Assembly: GCA_964485515.1 (NCBI GenBank)
Contig: CAZALT010000075.1
Location: 1 to 16,368, forward strand
Direction: 5' to 3'
Source: CAZALT01 sp964485515
GTDB taxonomy: Bacteria > Actinomycetota > Acidimicrobiia > Acidimicrobiales > Acidimicrobilacustridaceae
DNA length: 16,368 nucleotides
Part shown: positions 1 to 9,004 of the stretch, piece after piece
Layout: each line of letters starts with the position of its first letter
Numbering within the stretch: the stretch's first letter is position 1
Program-made: the position numbers and the translations under genes
Notes under the pieces: model-generated
What the model saw: the letters and a program-made list of their open reading frames with translations, nothing else
Told to the model about the DNA's origin: nothing
Databases searched by the model: none

Positions 1-331
1 GGATGAACGGCACCTCGTTGGCGAAGCTGCCGAGCCAGTCGATGCGGTTGATGAGGGCGGTGACCTGCGGGAAGGTGCGGACCTCGGTGAGCTTCTCGTA
101 GCCGCGGTGCATGTAGCCGCACAGCGGATCGGCCGACGTGATCATCTCGCCGTCGAGCTTGGCCACGATGCGCAGCGTGCCGTGCGTGGCGGGGTGCTGC
201 GGGCCGAGGTTGATGGTCATGCCCTCGGTCTCGAGCTCGAGGTTGACCCGGCCGTCGGCGGCCTGGGCCGCGATGTAGGCGAGCTGGCGGCGGTCGAGGA
301 GCTCCTCGGCGGGCTGCTGGGTGGCGGTCAT
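1..331 (-). CDS. nuoD: NADH-quinone oxidoreductase subunit D, N-terminal part (cut by window edge)
   Basis: This is the 49-kDa-type subunit of the complex I connecting module, which lines the quinone-reduction site together with NuoB. Only the first 110 codons are in the window; the gene runs off the left edge. The visible protein has the NuoD signature GPQHPATHG at residues 43-51, followed by CGYMHRGYEK at 71-80, the family's conserved GYLHxGxEK region. The start is ATG at 331. It overlaps the nuoC stop as ATGA and has a strong ribosome site (GGGGAGG, 7 bases upstream). A second in-frame ATG at residue 38 lies just before the conserved domain, but it would lose the coupling and the ribosome site. 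This is the last of the four genes nuoA-B-C-D. What follows it cannot be seen. Confidence 0.95.
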   Translation of the reverse strand, partial: MTATQQPAEELLDRRQLAYIAAQAADGRVNLELETEGMTINLGPQHPATHGTLRIVAKLDGEMITSADPLCGYMHRGYEKLTEVRTFPQVTALINRIDWLGSFANEVPFI

Positions 332-1080
332 TCGGTGGCCTCCCCGGCTGGTGCGGCGGCATCGCCCGCTTCGCCCTCGACGGGCGCATCGGGGTCGACG
401 GGCATGGGCTCGACGTCGACGATGCCCGGCCACGGCTTGACCCGTCGGGCGAGCAGCGGGAAGTCCTTGCGCAGCGGATGGCCCTCGAAGCCCAGCGGCA
501 GGTAGAGCTTGCGGGGGTTCGGGTGCCCGTTGAACGTGAACCCGAACATCTCGGCGGTCTCGCGCTCGTGCCAGTCGGCACCGGCGTAGATGTCGGAGAT
601 GGTGTCGATCGACAGGTCGTCGTCGGGGAGGTCGACCTTGAGGATGACGCCGTTGGCCTCGGCGATGCCGTAGAAGCGGGCGAACACCTGGAACCGGGTG
701 TCGCCCCCGGCGTACCCGGTGGTCATGGGCTCGTCGTCCCCATCGCCGTCAGCGGGGGGCTCGGGTGGGGTGAGCACCAGGTCTTCCTGGGCGTCCATGT
801 CGCGACCGAACGGCGAAGGCATCCAGTCGATGCCGGAGAGGAAGTCGAAGAACTTGTAGCCGAGCGTGTGGCGCACGAACAGGATGGTGTCGCGCCACGA
901 GTCGCGGTCGACGCGCACCCAGAGGGTGTCGTCGACGCGGATGTGCGAGCCGACGACGGCGTCGCCGAGCGCGGACGTGAACCGATCGAGGAGGGCCTCG
1001 AGCTTCTCGTCGCGGGGCGCCTCGACGGCTTCGACCTCTTCGCCGGTTGTGGATTCGGGAGCTTCGGTGTCAGATGGCAA
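328..1080 (-). CDS. nuoC: NADH-quinone oxidoreductase subunit C (30-kDa type)
   Basis: NuoC is a 250-residue peripheral subunit of the connecting module that packs against NuoD and NuoB. The hallmark region is at residues 170-208: WHERETAEMFGF, then GHPNPRK, then EGHPLRKDFPL. This matches the family's ERE...FG..F.GHP...GHPLRKD pattern. The start is TTG at 1080, supported by a GGAAGGGGGAG purine run just upstream; no ATG or GTG is available near the N-terminus. The gene overlaps the nuoB end by 11 bases and the nuoD start by 4. Relative to the core it has an acidic N-terminus (1-25), an acidic proline-rich insertion (about 93-127) and an acidic, alanine-rich tail (225-250). NuoC is not fused to NuoD, unlike in some gammaproteobacteria. 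Confidence 0.95.
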   Translation of the reverse strand: MPSDTEAPESTTGEEVEAVEAPRDEKLEALLDRFTSALGDAVVGSHIRVDDTLWVRVDRDSWRDTILFVRHTLGYKFFDFLSGIDWMPSPFGRDMDAQEDLVLTPPEPPADGDGDDEPMTTGYAGGDTRFQVFARFYGIAEANGVILKVDLPDDDLSIDTISDIYAGADWHERETAEMFGFTFNGHPNPRKLYLPLGFEGHPLRKDFPLLARRVKPWPGIVDVEPMPVDPDAPVEGEAGDAAAPAGEATE

Positions 1081-1567
1081 CGCTCTCCCCCTTCCAACGC
1101 TCGACGATGTCCTCGTTCTGGATGCGTTCCTGGAGCAGCACGATGGCTTCGAGGAGCGCCTCGGGCCGTGGCGGGCAGCCGGGCACGTAGACGTCGACGG
1201 GGATGAGCTGGTCGACGCCCTTGGTCACCGAGTAGCTGTCCCAGTAGGGGCCGCCGCAGTTGGCGCAGCTGCCCATGGAGATGACGTACTTCGGGTCGGG
1301 CATCTGCTCGTAGAGCCGCACCAGAGCGGGGCTCATCTTGTCGGTCACCGTGCCGGCGATGACCACGAGGTCGGCCTGGCGCGGGCTGGCCGGGAACGGG
1401 ATGACCCCGAGGCGCATGACGTCGTAGCGGGGCGACGCGAAGGCAGCGCCCATCTCGATGGCGCAGCACGCCAGGCCCCACTGCCAGACCCACAGCGAGT
1501 ACTTGCGGCTCATGTTCAGCAGGAACGTGAGCGGTTTCGGGACCTTTCCGCTCTCGACTAGACCCAC
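1070..1567 (-). CDS. nuoB: NADH-quinone oxidoreductase subunit B, binds cluster N2
   Basis: NuoB holds the terminal [4Fe-4S] cluster N2, which passes electrons to quinone. The 165-residue protein has the adjacent cysteines C34-C35 (GLACCAIEM), C101 (SMGSCANCGG) and C131 (VPGCPPRPE), which are the four N2 ligands expected of the family. I place the start at GTG 1567, inside the end of nuoA (10-base overlap). This gives an N-terminus of MGLVESGKV, close to the usual NuoB length, with an AAGAAGG ribosome site 7 bases upstream. The longer frame reaching back to 1678 reads through nuoA and is rejected. It is translationally coupled to nuoA upstream and to nuoC downstream. Confidence 0.95.
   Translation of the reverse strand: MGLVESGKVPKPLTFLLNMSRKYSLWVWQWGLACCAIEMGAAFASPRYDVMRLGVIPFPASPRQADLVVIAGTVTDKMSPALVRLYEQMPDPKYVISMGSCANCGGPYWDSYSVTKGVDQLIPVDVYVPGCPPRPEALLEAIVLLQERIQNEDIVERWKGESVAI
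1085..1095 (-). promoter_or_regulatory. Ribosome binding site deciding the TTG start of nuoC
   Basis: The minus strand reads GGAAGGGGGAG here, ending 4 bases before TTG at 1080-1078, inside the nuoB coding end. It is the main evidence for the rare TTG start, because no ATG or GTG follows before the conserved region. Confidence 0.6.
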
Positions 1568-1932
1568 TGGAGGACCTTCTTCCGCCAGGCATAGACGAGG
1601 CCCAGCAACAGGATGGCGATGAAGATGAACATCTCGACGAGACCGAAGGCGCCGTAGACCTCGAGCTGCGTGGCCCACGGGAAGATGAACACGGCCTCGA
1701 CGTCGAAGAGCACGAAGAGCAGGGCGAAGACGTAGTAGCGGATCTGGCTCTGGCTCCAGCCGCTGCCGACCGGGTCGACGCCGGACTCGTAGACGATGTA
1801 CTTCTGCTCTTGGGGGCGGGTGGGGCGCAGGATCTTGGAGATGCCCAGGACCAGGCAGCCCATACCCACACCAACACCGAGGAAGATCGCCACCGTGAGG
1901 TACTGGCGCACGAACTCCGAGTAGTCAGACAT
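1558..1932 (-). CDS. nuoA: NADH-quinone oxidoreductase subunit A
   Basis: NuoA is a small membrane subunit (124 residues, ND3 type) near the junction of the two arms of complex I. Three hydrophobic segments are visible, at about 12-33, 66-86 and 97-116. The conserved loop after the first is YESGVDPVG (48-56), and the second segment carries FDVEAVFIFPW (76-86) with the conserved acidic pair. The ATG at 1932 has a GGAG ribosome site just upstream. It opens the nuoA-B-C-D block. The 223-base gap upstream suggests its own promoter or a processing point, although I could not find a convincing promoter. In most genomes nuoA is the first gene of the whole operon; here it follows nuoN and a toxin-antitoxin pair. 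Confidence 0.95.
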   Translation of the reverse strand: MSDYSEFVRQYLTVAIFLGVGVGMGCLVLGISKILRPTRPQEQKYIVYESGVDPVGSGWSQSQIRYYVFALLFVLFDVEAVFIFPWATQLEVYGAFGLVEMFIFIAILLLGLVYAWRKKVLQWV

Positions 1933-2000
1933 CGGTCTCCGACACTAGTGAAACGGCGCACAAGGCATGAAATCGACCTTGGGCACGATCAGGGGTGAGA

Positions 2001-2019
2001 AACGCCCGAGAAGGGCGTT
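2001..2019 (-). terminator. Hairpin upstream of nuoA (possible weak terminator or leader structure)
   Basis: A perfect 7-base inverted repeat, AACGCCC and GGGCGTT, is separated by 5 bases. On the minus strand the stem ends in GGGCGTT followed by TCTCACC, so only a very short T run follows. It could attenuate read-through from the upstream cassette or be part of the nuoA leader, about 70 bases before the nuoA start. The dyad is seen directly; its function is inferred. Confidence 0.35.
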
Positions 2020-2136
2020 CGACGGCGGTTTTCCAGCTCAGATCGCGGACGGAACGACGACGATCCGGACACACGTGCCTCGGTGCCCTCCAGCGCCGTG
2101 CACAGGTGCTCCGTTGTCTTACCACGGCCAGCCCCC

Positions 2137-2157
2137 GAACCCCGAAATGAGGGGTTC
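2137..2157 (-). repeat. Inverted repeat at the 3' end of the zeta-toxin gene
   Basis: GAACCCC and GGGGTTC form a perfect 7-base stem with a 7-base loop. One arm runs into the toxin stop codon (2156-2158). Its position suits a transcript-end hairpin for the toxin-antitoxin cassette, but no T-rich tract follows on either strand, so an intrinsic terminator is doubtful. Confidence 0.35.
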
Positions 2158-2767
2158 AGATCTGTCCCTCGGCATCATCGCCTGAGCGGTACGGAGGCCA
2201 ACGATCGACCAGTACCGCTGGAGCCCACGTGGGCCACTGGGGCGAGCCGACGCAGAAGCCCTGCGAGAACAGGGCGACGATCCCCGGGCCTTCGTGGTGG
2301 CTGTTGTCCCAGAACGTCGCGGTGTCGACCCGATCGACGGCTTCCGAGACGATCGGCCACAGCCGGACCCATCGTTGTCGGATCTTCTGCTCCGGAACAT
2401 CGTGGCCTCCTGCCACCACCCGCGCCGAGACTCGGTGAACCGCGAGCTCGGCCGGGACCATCACGACGTGCAGCGCTACCTCGTAGCCGGCATCGTTCGC
2501 CCGATCGATGAGCTCGAGCTTCGACGGATGGGAGAACACGGTCTCGGCGATCAGTGGGCGGTTCAGCGCGATGAGGCGACGACGGGTCTCCTCAGCGATC
2601 TTCGCCGCGTCGTAGGAATGCCCCATCGGGTCTTCTGGCCATCGAATCTTGGCGATCTCGTCGGCGTTGACGAAGGTCGATCCGGGCACCACCGGTTCGA
2701 GCACCAGCTCGACGAAGGTGCTCTTCCCCGCGCCGTTTGGCCCAACGATCAGATCGAGGCGGCTCAT
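2156..2767 (-). CDS. Zeta-toxin-family kinase (toxin of a toxin-antitoxin pair)
   Basis: This is a 203-residue P-loop protein of the zeta-toxin type. Family members are kinases, and several phosphorylate UDP-N-acetylglucosamine, blocking cell-wall synthesis; the substrate here is not known. Visible motifs are the Walker A GPNGAGKST at 9-17, FVNADEIA at 32-39 with the likely catalytic Asp36, IAETVFSHPSK at 73-83, RVSARVVAGGHDVPEQKIRQR at 112-132 with the conserved GGHxVPE core, and WDNS at 153-156. The start is ATG 2767, overlapping the upstream gene's stop as ATGA. I see no clear ribosome site for it, so translation probably depends on the upstream gene. It is shorter than epsilon-zeta zeta proteins but fits the compact chromosomal members. 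The kinase domain looks complete. A housekeeping nucleotide or sugar kinase is the alternative. Confidence 0.85.
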   Translation of the reverse strand: MSRLDLIVGPNGAGKSTFVELVLEPVVPGSTFVNADEIAKIRWPEDPMGHSYDAAKIAEETRRRLIALNRPLIAETVFSHPSKLELIDRANDAGYEVALHVVMVPAELAVHRVSARVVAGGHDVPEQKIRQRWVRLWPIVSEAVDRVDTATFWDNSHHEGPGIVALFSQGFCVGSPQWPTWAPAVLVDRWPPYRSGDDAEGQI

Positions 2768-3138
2768 CCGATGACGGACTCGCTGCCGTCAGGTCGGTGT
2801 TCGACCAAGTTCCCGTCGTCGTCGAGCGCGACCGTGGTGATGCCTCGGGCCCACGCCACGGCACCGAACGACGTCACCTGGGCCCGCTGCTGAATCGTCG
2901 CGTCGATCTCAGCGTTCGCGACGGTTCGCTCCGTGCGATCGAGGTCGGACAACGACAACTCCCCACGCAACGCCTGCTCGATGCGGAGGCGCGAGGCGCT
3001 CTCGCGAGAAGACACCGCGCGCCCAACTCGGATCCAATGGTCCAGTTGCTGTTTGGCCGAGCGGCTCTGGCGTGCGCCTTCGACCGTGGCCGAGTCGATG
3101 AGATCGACCGCCACACGAGTTGGCTTGTCTGCTCCCAT
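2764..3138 (-). CDS. ParD-like antitoxin (putative), partner of the zeta-type toxin
   Basis: This is a 124-residue protein. Its N-terminal part (about 7-44: TRVAVDLIDSATVEGARQ, then QLDHWIRVGR) resembles the strand-helix-helix start of ParD-like antitoxins, which bind DNA. The middle (45-90) looks helical and charged. The tail contains a DDDGNLVEHRPDG motif (106-118), which I associate with this family. It has a strong ribosome site, AGAAGGAG, 6 bases before ATG 3138, and its stop overlaps the toxin start as ATGA. Strong antitoxin translation followed by a coupled toxin without its own site is typical of these modules. The operator-like dyad upstream would suit self-repression. The family call rests on pattern memory; the pairing with the toxin rests on gene context. 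Confidence 0.7.
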   Translation of the reverse strand: MGADKPTRVAVDLIDSATVEGARQSRSAKQQLDHWIRVGRAVSSRESASRLRIEQALRGELSLSDLDRTERTVANAEIDATIQQRAQVTSFGAVAWARGITTVALDDDGNLVEHRPDGSESVIG

Positions 3139-3144
3139 GCAAGG

Positions 3145-3152
3145 CTCCTTCT
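3145..3152 (-). promoter_or_regulatory. Strong ribosome binding site of the antitoxin gene
   Basis: The minus strand reads AGAAGGAG, 6 bases before ATG 3138. The toxin start lacks such a site, which would favour more antitoxin than toxin being made. Confidence 0.7.
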
Positions 3153-3164
3153 CTTCCTACGCGA

Positions 3165-3190
3165 TGTATCGATCTGCGACAGATCGTACA
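3165..3190 (-). promoter_or_regulatory. Operator-like dyad with candidate -10 element before the toxin-antitoxin cassette
   Basis: On the plus strand TGTATCGATCTG, CGA, then CAGATCGTACA form an imperfect palindrome: 7 of 7 bases match in the inner arms (CGATCTG/CAGATCG), and the outer TGTA/TACA match after one bulged base. It ends 27 bases upstream of the antitoxin start. The minus strand of this block contains TGTACGAT, an extended -10-like sequence (TACGAT at 3188-3183), which would put transcription start about 38 bases before the ATG. I see no good -35. Overlap of dyad and promoter would suit autorepression by the antitoxin. Confidence 0.5.
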
Positions 3191-3196
3191 GGGCGC

Positions 3197-3209
3197 AGCC
3201 GTGACGGCT
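3197..3209. repeat. Short perfect dyad AGCCGT-G-ACGGCT
   Basis: This is a 6-base perfect inverted repeat around a single central base, 7 bases from the larger dyad and just upstream of the candidate promoter of the toxin-antitoxin cassette. With almost no loop it is more likely a protein-binding site than a hairpin. The chance of a random occurrence in GC-rich DNA is not small. Confidence 0.25.
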
Positions 3210-3343
3210 CCTTCGCGGCCGTGAACCTCAGCGCCACGAAGGACGGCTATCCGAGGCACCCCCGCAACCCGGCGAGCAGCACCGTGGGGACGGCCAACCA
3301 CCGGAACACGTGGACGCGGGCGCGGAGGACGAGGAGGAGGTCG

Positions 3344-5074
3344 TCAGCTGCCGGAGTCGGCGGAGGCTTCGGCGGAGGCTTCGGCGCCGGTGTCGGCGGG
3401 CGCCTGGCCGAGACCGGCCATGAGCTCCTCGAGGGTGGGCGAGGCGGCCGCCGGGTCGGGCAGGTTGACCAGCACCGGAGTGGCCTTGGTCGCCGGATCG
3501 AGCACCGTGTCGGGCAGGACGCCCATGACGATGGTGACCACGAAGCAGATGGCGATGGCCAGGCCGGCGCTGAACGGCACCTTGATGTCGCCGGCCTTCT
3601 CGACACCGGTTCCCGACACGATCTCCCCGTGGTCGTCGCCCGACATGTACATGGCGATGATCAGGCGGAGGTACAGGAAGGCGGCAGCCACCGCCGAGAC
3701 CATGGCGATGATCGCCAGTGGCCACGAGTGGGCATCGACCGCGGCGTCGATGGCATAGAACTTGGCGAAGAAGCCCGACGTGAACGGCACACCGGCCTGG
3801 GCCAGCAGCAGGACCGAGAAGACCAGGGCGAGCAGCGGGTTGGTCTTGGCCAGTCCGCGGTAGTCGTCGATCGAGTTGTTGGCGTCACCCTTGCGGCTGA
3901 CCACCGAGATGATGCCGAAGGACCCGGCGACCATGAACACATAGGCCGCTGAGTAGAACAGCACGGCCGAGATGCCGAGCGCCGTGCCCGACTGGACAGC
4001 CATGAGGATGAAGCCGGCGTGGCTGATCGACGAGTACGCCATCATGCGCTTGACGTTGGTCTGCACGATGGCGAACAGCGCACCGAGCACGAGCGACAAG
4101 ATCGACAGGGCGTAGATGAGCGGCTGCCAGTCGGCCTTGTAGGTCTCGAAGGCGACCATGAACACCCGGACGAGACCGGCGAAGGCGGCGGCCTTCACGG
4201 CGGCGGCCATGTAGGCCACCGACGGCGTGGGTCCGCCGTCGTAGGCGTCTGGGCTCCACGAGTGGAACGGCACGGCACCGATCTTGAAGGCGAAGCCCAC
4301 GAGCAACATGGCCAGGCCGATGAGCAGCAGGGCGTTCGACGTGAGGAAGTTCGCGGCCAGGAAGTTCTTGATTCCGATGAGGCTGGTGGTGCCCGTGGCG
4401 CCGTACAGCAGGGCGATGCCGTAGAGGAAGAACGCGGACGAGAAGCCGCCGAGGATGAAGTACTTGAAGCCGCCTTCTTGCGACTCGACCCGGCGCAGGT
4501 TCATGGCGGTGAGGATGTAGACGGCGAGCGACAGCGTCTCGAGCCCGATGAAGAGCACGATGAGGTCGTTGGCCATCGCCATGAGGATGCCGCCGAAGGC
4601 CGACAGCATGACCAACACGTAGAACTCGGGACCGTCCATCTCTTCGCGGCGGAGATACGAGCTGGCCAGCAGCGCCGAGATGAACACCGCACTGAGGATG
4701 ACCAGGGTCATGAAGCACGTGAAGCCGTCGATGCCGACCGCGCCGGCGATGGTGCTGTACGGCCCCGTGCCGTTGGGGTTGGTGAGATCGATCCAGAAGA
4801 TGGACGACCAACCCTGGACGCGGGCCCAGGTGGGAAGCACGGCGATGGCCGCGGCCACCGAGATGCCCACGGTGTAGAGGGCGTAGAAGCCCTTGAACGT
4901 GCGGCCGCGCATCAGCGAGACGATGGTGAGCAGCACGAGCGCGCCGACACCGAGGATGATGACCGGCGCCAGGCCGGTCCACTCGATGGTCGGAGCGGGC
5001 AGCACCTGCGATGCCGTGGCGGGATCAGCCGAGATGGGCGTCGGCGCGATGAGGGTCGGGTCCTGGAAGATCAA
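3344..5074 (-). CDS. nuoN: NADH-quinone oxidoreductase subunit N (antiporter-like proton channel)
   Basis: NuoN is one of three antiporter-like proton-pumping subunits of the membrane arm. The 576-residue protein is almost entirely hydrophobic helices. Expected channel residues are present: Glu179 (IGLETLSL), Lys264 (AFKIGAVPFHSWSPDAYDG), Lys294 (AAVKAAAFAG) and Lys438 (FFAKFY). The start is TTG at 5074, overlapping the nuoM stop as TTGA, with a near-ideal ribosome site (AGAGGAGG, 7-base spacing). The C-terminus (about 541-576) is an Ala/Glu/Asp/Ser-rich tail containing a 12-base tandem duplication. It ends the E-to-N block. I find no intrinsic terminator in the 205 bases that follow. Confidence 0.95.
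   Translation of the reverse strand: MIFQDPTLIAPTPISADPATASQVLPAPTIEWTGLAPVIILGVGALVLLTIVSLMRGRTFKGFYALYTVGISVAAAIAVLPTWARVQGWSSIFWIDLTNPNGTGPYSTIAGAVGIDGFTCFMTLVILSAVFISALLASSYLRREEMDGPEFYVLVMLSAFGGILMAMANDLIVLFIGLETLSLAVYILTAMNLRRVESQEGGFKYFILGGFSSAFFLYGIALLYGATGTTSLIGIKNFLAANFLTSNALLLIGLAMLLVGFAFKIGAVPFHSWSPDAYDGGPTPSVAYMAAAVKAAAFAGLVRVFMVAFETYKADWQPLIYALSILSLVLGALFAIVQTNVKRMMAYSSISHAGFILMAVQSGTALGISAVLFYSAAYVFMVAGSFGIISVVSRKGDANNSIDDYRGLAKTNPLLALVFSVLLLAQAGVPFTSGFFAKFYAIDAAVDAHSWPLAIIAMVSAVAAAFLYLRLIIAMYMSGDDHGEIVSGTGVEKAGDIKVPFSAGLAIAICFVVTIVMGVLPDTVLDPATKATPVLVNLPDPAAASPTLEELMAGLGQAPADTGAEASAEASADSGS
3359..3382 (-). repeat. 12-base tandem duplication inside the nuoN tail
   Basis: The unit GGCGGAGGCTTC occurs twice in a row (3359-3370 and 3371-3382). 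On the minus strand it encodes a repeated Glu-Ala-Ser-Ala unit in the non-conserved NuoN C-terminus, a likely slippage product. Confidence 0.8.
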
Positions 5075-6926
5075 TGCCCCGCCTCCTCTTGGCTCGTGGC
5101 CGACACATCGGACTCGTGGTCATCGGACGCGTGCTCGGACTCGGCGTCGTCTGATCCGGTGAAGAACCGATCGGCGCACCGCTGCTGGTCCTGCTTGGCC
5201 ACGATGTCGTGGTCGTCGAGCCGGCTGGCATCGACCTGGATGCGATCCTTCGCGCCGTCGGCGGCGATCTCGTGGCTCTCCCCGGCCGGTGCCGCAGCGT
5301 CGTCGTGGGTCGCCTCGGCCTCGCCGTGGTGGCCCTCGGCCGCGGCGGCGATGGCGTCGCGGTCGAGTCCGGTGCCGGCTTCGCTCTGGGGGATCTCCCA
5401 GCCGTCGACGCTGCACTCGACGTGGACGAGCAGCGCGTCGACCGACGGTTGGATGCGGTCGAGCATCGGCTTGGGATACACGCCGATGAACACCATCAGG
5501 CCGATGAGCGGGAGGATCGTGAGCTTCTCGGTGAGCGACAGATCGGGGAAGGTGCGGTTGGCCTCATCGGGCTCGCCGTGGAACGACCGCTGGTAGGCCC
5601 ACAACATGTAGAGCGCGGCGATGATGACGCCGGTGGCGGCCACGACGGCCCACCAGCGATGCGACACGAACGTGCCGATGAGCACGAGGAACTCGCCGAC
5701 GAAGCCGTTGAGGCCGGGCACGCCGATCGAGGCGAGCATCGATACCATGAAGGCGCCGGCGAACCACGGGGCCACCTTCTGGAGGCCCTTGAGCTGGCTG
5801 ATCTCGTAGGTGTGGCGGCGCTTGTAGATCCAGCCGAGGAGGATGAACAGCGCGCCGGTGGTGATGCCGTGGTTGATCATCACCATCACCGAGCCCTGGA
5901 GGGACTCGGAGCTGAGCGCGAACAGACCCACGACGGCGAAGCCCATGTGCGACACCGACGAGTAGGCCACGAGGCGCTTCATGTTGCGCTGCATGGCCGC
6001 GACGACGCCGGCGTAGATGATGCCGATGACCCCGAGCGTCAGCATCACCGGCGCGAACCAGACCGACGCTTCCGGGAACAGCCACAGGCCGTAGCGCAAG
6101 AACCCGTAGGTGCCGAGCTTGAGGAGCACACCGGCGAGGTCGATGGACCCGGCGGTGGGCGCCTCGGTGTGGGCGTCGGGCAGCCAGGTGTGGAACGGGA
6201 ACACCGGGGTCTTCACCGCGAACGCGATGGCGAAGCCGAGGAACAGCCACCGGCCCATGCCCTGGCTGAGCGCGTCGGAGGCCACGACCTTCTGGAGGTC
6301 GAAGCTGATCGTGCCGCCGTCGCCCGCCTTGGCCGTCACGGCCAGCACCACGATCGACACGAGCATGAACGCCGAGCCGAACATGGTGAACAGGAAGAAC
6401 TTGGTGGCGGCGTAGACCCGACGGCCGTGACCCCAGCGTCCGATGAGGAAGTAGAGGGGCACGAGCGTGAGCTCGAACATGATGAAGAACAGGAACAGGT
6501 CGAGCGTGAGGAACACGCCCATGCAGCCCGCTTCGAGCAGCGTGATCCAGAGGTAGTACCCCTTCTCGTCGTGATCGGGCTTCGCCGCGAACAGCGCGAT
6601 GGGGAACAGGATCGCGGTGAGCACGACCAGGAACAGGGAGATGCCGTCGACGCCGAGCACGAACTTGATGTCGAGGGACTGGACCCACTCCTGGGACACC
6701 ACGAACTGGAAGCCCGGGTCGCCCGTCTGGAACTGCACCAGGACGTAGAGCGAGAACGCGGCCACGGCCATGCCGGTGAGGATCGACACCAGGCGGTGCA
6801 GCTCGGGACGCGATTTGGGGATGAAGGCGATGACGACGGTGCCGATGATCGGCAGCAGCACGATGGCGGGCAGGACCGGGAAGGTGGCCGACGCGTGGGC
6901 GGCCTCGGCGGCGAAGACGGCGGCGC

Positions 6927-6930
<4 letters not shown>
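5071..6930 (-). CDS. nuoM: NADH-quinone oxidoreductase subunit M (antiporter-like proton channel)
   Basis: NuoM is the middle antiporter-like proton-pumping subunit. It has 619 residues, about 110 more than usual. The channel residues are Glu153 (MFELTLVPLY), Lys240 (AVKTPVFPFHTWLPDAH), Lys271 (LLKLGTYGFLRYG) and Glu413 (GFVGEFLVL). The core ends near residue 505 after the last membrane helix (470-487). Residues 505-619 are an acidic, histidine-containing, Ala-rich tail with no family counterpart that I know of. Start ATG 6930 overlaps the nuoL stop as ATGA, with only a weak ribosome site (GGGA), so coupling to nuoL is likely. The stop overlaps the nuoN TTG. Confidence 0.95.
5082..5089 (-). 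promoter_or_regulatory. Ribosome binding site deciding the TTG start of nuoN
   Basis: The minus strand reads AGAGGAGG, with 7 bases to the TTG at 5074-5072. This near-perfect complement to the 16S rRNA end, together with the TTGA overlap with nuoM, fixes the start at a rare TTG rather than at a later codon. Confidence 0.75.
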
Positions 6931-8996
<2,066 letters not shown>

Positions 8997-9004
8997 GTCG
9001 ACCG

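Noticed and set aside
1568..1678. An N-terminal extension of nuoB reaching back to 1678
   Set aside because: The extra 37 residues are an out-of-frame reading of nuoA, rich in Arg and His. GTG 1567 has a ribosome site and gives the normal NuoB length.
1938..1943. TAGTGT as a -10 element for nuoA
   Set aside because: It would put transcription start within a few bases of the ATG and remove the GGAG ribosome site, and no matching -35 is present.
1967..2185. A small plus-strand open frame (72 codons) in the gap upstream of nuoA
   Set aside because: No recognisable domain, no clear ribosome site, and it overlaps both the leader hairpin and the end of the toxin gene.
3191..3343. An intrinsic terminator after nuoN
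   Set aside because: I looked for a stem followed by a T tract on the minus strand and found only short GC stems without one.
3247..3346. A hydrophobic open stretch on the minus strand just after nuoN (ending in LLAGLRGCLG)
   Set aside because: It is open only because it continues an out-of-frame reading of the nuoN end. The only local start would give about 20 residues with no ribosome site that I can support.
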